Shown: positions 60,028 to 64,000 of the stretch, piece after piece
Numbering within the stretch: the first letter of the stretch is position 1
Layout of the letters: each line of letters begins with the position of its first letter
Assembly: GCF_027744825.2 (NCBI RefSeq)
Contig: NC_071342.1
Span: forward strand, 22,040,501-22,104,500
Reading direction: 5' to 3'
DNA length: 64,000 nt
DNA from: Synchiropus splendidus
Taxonomy: Eukaryota; Chordata; Actinopteri; Syngnathiformes; Callionymidae
Translations under genes and position numbers: made by a program
The notes under the pieces: model-generated
Databases searched by the model: none
What the model was told of the DNA's origin: nothing
The model's input: the letters and a program-made list of their open reading frames with translations, nothing else

Positions 60028-61994
60028 GTAACTCTCGCACGTCCCAGCATGCACCACCTCACTTCCAAGCTTGTTTGAGGCGGCTCAAGTGGCCGCCGCC
60101 GCCGCGCTGGTGCTGCGTGAGACGGCCGCATGTGGGAGTGTGTGTTGTAGAACCACCGAGCTGGAGGTCGGAAGGTTTGATGAAAGAACAGTGTTTCCAT
60201 GCTCAGTGAGGAGTGTGCAGCTGGCGAGCACACGCTGGTGTGTGCGAGTGTGTGTGTGGAGTCTGAGCACTTGTCCTTGCAATGATGCAGATCATTCAGA
60301 GCAGAAAGTGAAAGGGAAATGAATAATAGTCCCAAGTTGATCTTCCTGGCCTCGGCCACCAAATCCCACAGTCCAGTAGTAAAAGCGCACGTGTGACCTT
60401 GGTGGCGCTGGTCAGTGTGTGTGTGTGTGTGTTCGGGTTTCTCTCCATTAAAACGTCCTGTGTGACTCGCTCACGCGCGCCCTCCCGTTTCAGTATCAGT
60501 TTGCAGGTAGCAGCTCCCCACTCCACCCCCCCCACCCCCCACCCCTCATTTCTGTTCCCACTGAGTTGAAGAAGAGGAAGTGAGAAGAGAGGAAGCGAGA
60601 AAGTCATTTATTTAAAGCGTCTTAACACTAATTATTTGTTGCAGTGCCATCTTTTCCTGCTTGTGCATTTTAATTAGCAGTAGTTTTCAGTGGCGGGCTG
60701 CCGGTACTAAATTAGCCGTTACACACACACACACACACACACTCACTCAGTGAGATGGAGAGGGGGAGCAGGATGAAATAGAGCTGCGACACTCGCGACG
60801 TTTAAAAGCATCGTTTTGCTCACAGAGATCTGCTCTAAATGCTGTGGGTGTGTGTGTGTGTGTGGAGTCGTGCACAAAGTTGGCGTGTGTTGCAGGGCAG
60901 GGAGTGTGTGACGCTGAAAACTCATGATGTGTGAGTCGCCAGTTGTGTCGCAGTGGCATACAGGGTGTGTTAGCGTATCTTGATTCAATAGGTGGCCCGA
61001 GGGCCTGTTTTGACACAGGTGCGAACCGACCCACGGCCCCGACTGACAACACACTCCTAATAACTTCAGCGTCTGAGACGGAGAACGCTGTATGTGACCT
61101 ACAGTTGACAAGTGTTTTTGACTGACCAACTTTTTTTTTTAAGTAGTTTGACGGCAAACGCTTATTCCTCACATCAGCCTTGGTTTTGGTGATTTATATT
61201 CCGTGTTAATACACCTTTTCCTTCAATAGAAAATGGTGCTTTATCATAGGAAGGGAAGCTGACTGAGTGCATGATGAGTGTGTGAGGTGTTGTGATGGAA
61301 GGGGTGTAGTTTTGATGTGTCGTAGCATGGGGCGCTGTGACGTAGTGGAAGATCTAGCAGTGTGTGTGTTTGTGATCCAGTGCGTTTCTGCGTGTGAGCC
61401 TTGCTGTGTGTGGAAAGGTGTGAGAGTGAAGGAGCTGTGTGTTGGAGCGTGTTGCTATGGATGTCATGATGCAGTGATCTACGCTCTCAGTAAAAGTTTA
61501 CAGCATAAATCTTCACATGCGTTTGACCTCGGTGGGACTCACTCACTCACACACGCACATTATTAGAGCGATTTACATCATAATGCGGCGTCTGGTCGGC
61601 TGAATGGCGAGTGTGTGTGTGGGAACGTCTCGGCGCGACCAGCTGTACCTCAGACAGGAGCAGATCTTCTCCGCCATTTGGAGAAAATCTCCCTCCGATC
61701 TGATAGTGACACCGTTCTTTCTTTCCTTGTCGTGACCCCAAACTGTCACGGTGCGGCAAATATGTGGGAAAATAAAGAGGCAGGAATCAGGAGGAGTGAC
61801 ACACGGGGAGCACGTGGGAGTGCGGCGACGCCTGGCTGACCAGCGTCAGCAGCAGAGAGCGCCGGCCACATTTGTGTCTTGGTGGTTTTAGGTCTGCTGC
61901 TGCTTTCCATATCAAAGGGAGGAAAGTGTACCTGAGAGAGAGAACTGTACCAGAAAGTGGTGATCAGCGGTTGCAAAGCGGCGGCACAGCCACC

Positions 61995-62002
<8 letters not shown>

Positions 62003-62054
<52 letters not shown>
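62003..62054. repeat. (CA)n microsatellite
   Basis: About 26 CA units following cacccacccaccc. Confidence 0.95.
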
Positions 62055-62055
<1 letters not shown>

Positions 62056-62773
62056 CTTGTGCTCTCTCTTTTGCCCATTTATTCTATTAATCCCTGACTG
62101 AGATGAAAATTCTGATTATAATCCCCGAGGCTCCCCTCATTCAGAAACAGCATCGCTAATGTCTCCAAAGAAATCCAGGGCCTGGTGCGTGTGCGCGCGT
62201 GCAACTGATCAAGTGCTTTCCCTCCCCTCCTCCTTCACACCCAGAGGTTTAATTCCCCTCCTTTAAATCGGTGTCTTTAAAAGACAAAAGGCGGATTGAA
62301 TCTCTTGATCTGGAAGTGAGACTCCGCCAGATTGTGATTGAGATACCGCCGCTGGAGAACCCCCCCCGAAATATCAGCAGGCGGAAGCATCAGCCGCGCG
62401 GCGTTCCCTGGCTGGGCGCGGGAGCGTGATCGAGCGATTAGCCATTAGCTTGTCGTCGCCGGCCGCAGCCACCTCCACTCACACGAGTCCGGTTTAACAC
62501 TCGCCGTCGCCTGGCGCTCTGTCAGCTCCTCTGCTGGCTGCTGCGTCCGTCTGTCTCGCTGCTGCACTAACAGTTGATGCAGGACGGCCAGTTGATACTG
62601 AATCCATTACATGACGTGTGCGTGTGTGTGTGTGTGAAACCTCTTTGTGGGCTCGCCGTCGCACACACACACACACACACACAGCCATCACTAATCTATT
62701 GTTGCTGCGTCTTTTCTTCCTCTTGGAAACACAAGATTCTGTTTTCTCCTCCGACTGAGCGAGGGAGCCGAGC

Positions 62774-62776
<3 letters not shown>

Positions 62777-62804
<28 letters not shown>
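62777..62804. repeat. (GT)n microsatellite
   Basis: About 14 GT units. Confidence 0.9.
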
Positions 62805-62807
<3 letters not shown>

Positions 62808-64000
62808 GAAGTGGTCAGCAGCTGGAGAGGTGGCGCAGCAGTCCGGACATGAAAAAGCTAATTAGGAGCTGAAGAAGACGACAAGCTGCGTTGTCTTTTC
62901 TGTTCGGCTGCTGATTGCCGTCATGCTGAGCCACAAACCCCCAAACACACTTGAAGCGTCTCCCTTCTGTGGCACGGAGGTGGTGAAGCCCTGGACCTTT
63001 AAGAGTCGCTGGAGAGTTTCAGCGGCCTCGTGTCTCCGGAAGCTCAGAGGGCAGGGTTCACTCATCTGGAGCCGATGGTCGAGGTGGAACCTGCTGTTCT
63101 GAGGCAGAAGGACATGCTGGACAGGAAGGCGTCCTCCATCCACCCATTTCCTTTCGGCTCGACTCTCGGCTGCCTGATCTGAGGACACCCTGGAAAGGCA
63201 GTCAGTCCACAGTGTAGCGCAAATCGATCCAATCAATTTAGAGGACGGTGGGAGGAAAGCGGAGTGCGTAGAGGAACCTCACGAACCTTCTTGTTGTGTA
63301 GCACAGGTCGCTGTCGTGTTCATGACACAGTGAAGCTGTTGGTGAACAACGTAGTGTTGAGGCAGCACAGGAGAGTAGAGTCATAAAAAACAGAGTCATC
63401 CACCTCACACCGCGGTGGACGCCTGAGCTCTGCCGAGGCCCCGCAGCTCCAAACCTGATCACTAACCGGAGTTAAGTAGTGTGTCGCTTCCCTGACAGTG
63501 ACATCTGGGACTGGTCACCGCCGACACAACAGCGGTGTTTTACAGTACAGTCAGCCGGAACACTCCTCACAACCCACCTCCTCCCCAGCTCCCCAGCGTG
63601 ACCTTTGGACTTCTCTAATATAGTTTTAGCACAGGCAACGCCCTCAGGTCGTCTTTCAAGTCGTCTCAAAAGTAACACCGACTTCTGAATTCCATCTATC
63701 TGGAGAGATTCGCTGAAAGATTTTTGACCACAAACTCTTGTTTTGATTGAAACATTTAAACTCACAACCCACCTCCTCCCCTGCTCCCACTAGAGTCAAC
63801 TCTGACTGAGCAAGTTGTCGTTCAGACTGTGTAGCCGTTGTCAACATTGTTCGTTGGTTCTTTTGTTTATGACAGTGAAGTGACGGAGGCTCGGTCAGAC
63901 GTTGTGGTCGTCCCTAACGTTTGGACGCTACTTCACGCGCGGCGAACCTCTTTCACCGGCATAACGCTGCAGCCTGGCCGGGAACGGCGGGACAGACGTC

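Larger units (their letters stand above)
60028..64000 (+). other. bcl11a intron 2 (5' part)
   Basis: No exon was recognised up to the window edge. Contains several CA/GT runs (60414-60431, 60721-60742, 62003-62054, 62777-62804). A non-repetitive block at 62080-62480 has two TAATCCC motifs and AT-rich stretches and could be an enhancer. Confidence 0.65.

Noticed and set aside
59616..60040. Alternative frames of 110-134 codons over bcl11a exon 2 on both strands
   Set aside because: Shadows of the GC-rich exon; only the frame with the C2HC finger matches BCL11.
1..64000. CRISPR arrays, bacterial operons, phage or toxin genes, tRNA or rRNA genes
   Set aside because: None seen. Repeats are microsatellites or eukaryotic transposons, and the genes are intron-containing vertebrate genes.

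Overview
The window looks like nuclear DNA of a ray-finned fish, probably a percomorph teleost. It holds split vertebrate genes with GT-AG introns, many CA/GT microsatellites, and decayed fish-type transposons (hAT-like and pogo-like miniature elements, LINE 3' ends). There are no bacterial operons, phage genes or CRISPR arrays.

Two protein genes are supported, both on the + strand. The first is a RIM active-zone scaffold gene (rims1-like). Its first exon(s) lie left of the window. I place 31 coding exons from 7547 to the TAG at 45660-45662. They join in one unbroken frame and encode about 1421 residues: RIM zinc finger (7547-17686), basic/Ser-rich linker (17848-18500), PDZ domain (23301-24246), C2A (27096-28327), a long series of small linker exons with the RIM-BP-binding proline motif (30991-40705), and C2B (44438-45662). 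The 3'UTR runs to a poly(A) signal at 47639. RIM proteins tether Rab3 vesicles, Munc13, RIM-BP and calcium channels at the presynaptic active zone.

The second is the 5' end of a BCL11A-type zinc-finger repressor gene. Its start codon is at 57179, coding exon 1 is 57179-57233 and coding exon 2 is 59578-60027; the rest lies right of the window. Exon 1 is almost canonical BCL11A, but exon 2 is longer and more divergent than the usual family exon, so this may be a diverged or extra paralogue.

The rest is intron, a 9.5-kb intergenic stretch (47.7-57.2 kb) and repeats. Notable repeats are a BED-finger relic beside an AT-rich hAT-like element (5.3-6.9 kb), a hAT MITE with a perfect 8-bp target duplication (21.9 kb), a 66-bp polypyrimidine minisatellite (31.9-32.5 kb), two elements with CAGTGGTACCTCGG termini (34.4 and 49.9 kb), LINE fragments (3.4, 10.5, 41.3 and 47.9 kb) and a tandem repeat of about 290 bp (51.7-52.6 kb) with a relative at the left edge. 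I see no exotic new system. The most interesting signals concern RNA processing: runs of frame-neutral cassette exons, microexons, tandem acceptors, hairpins, and a short upstream ORF before bcl11a.
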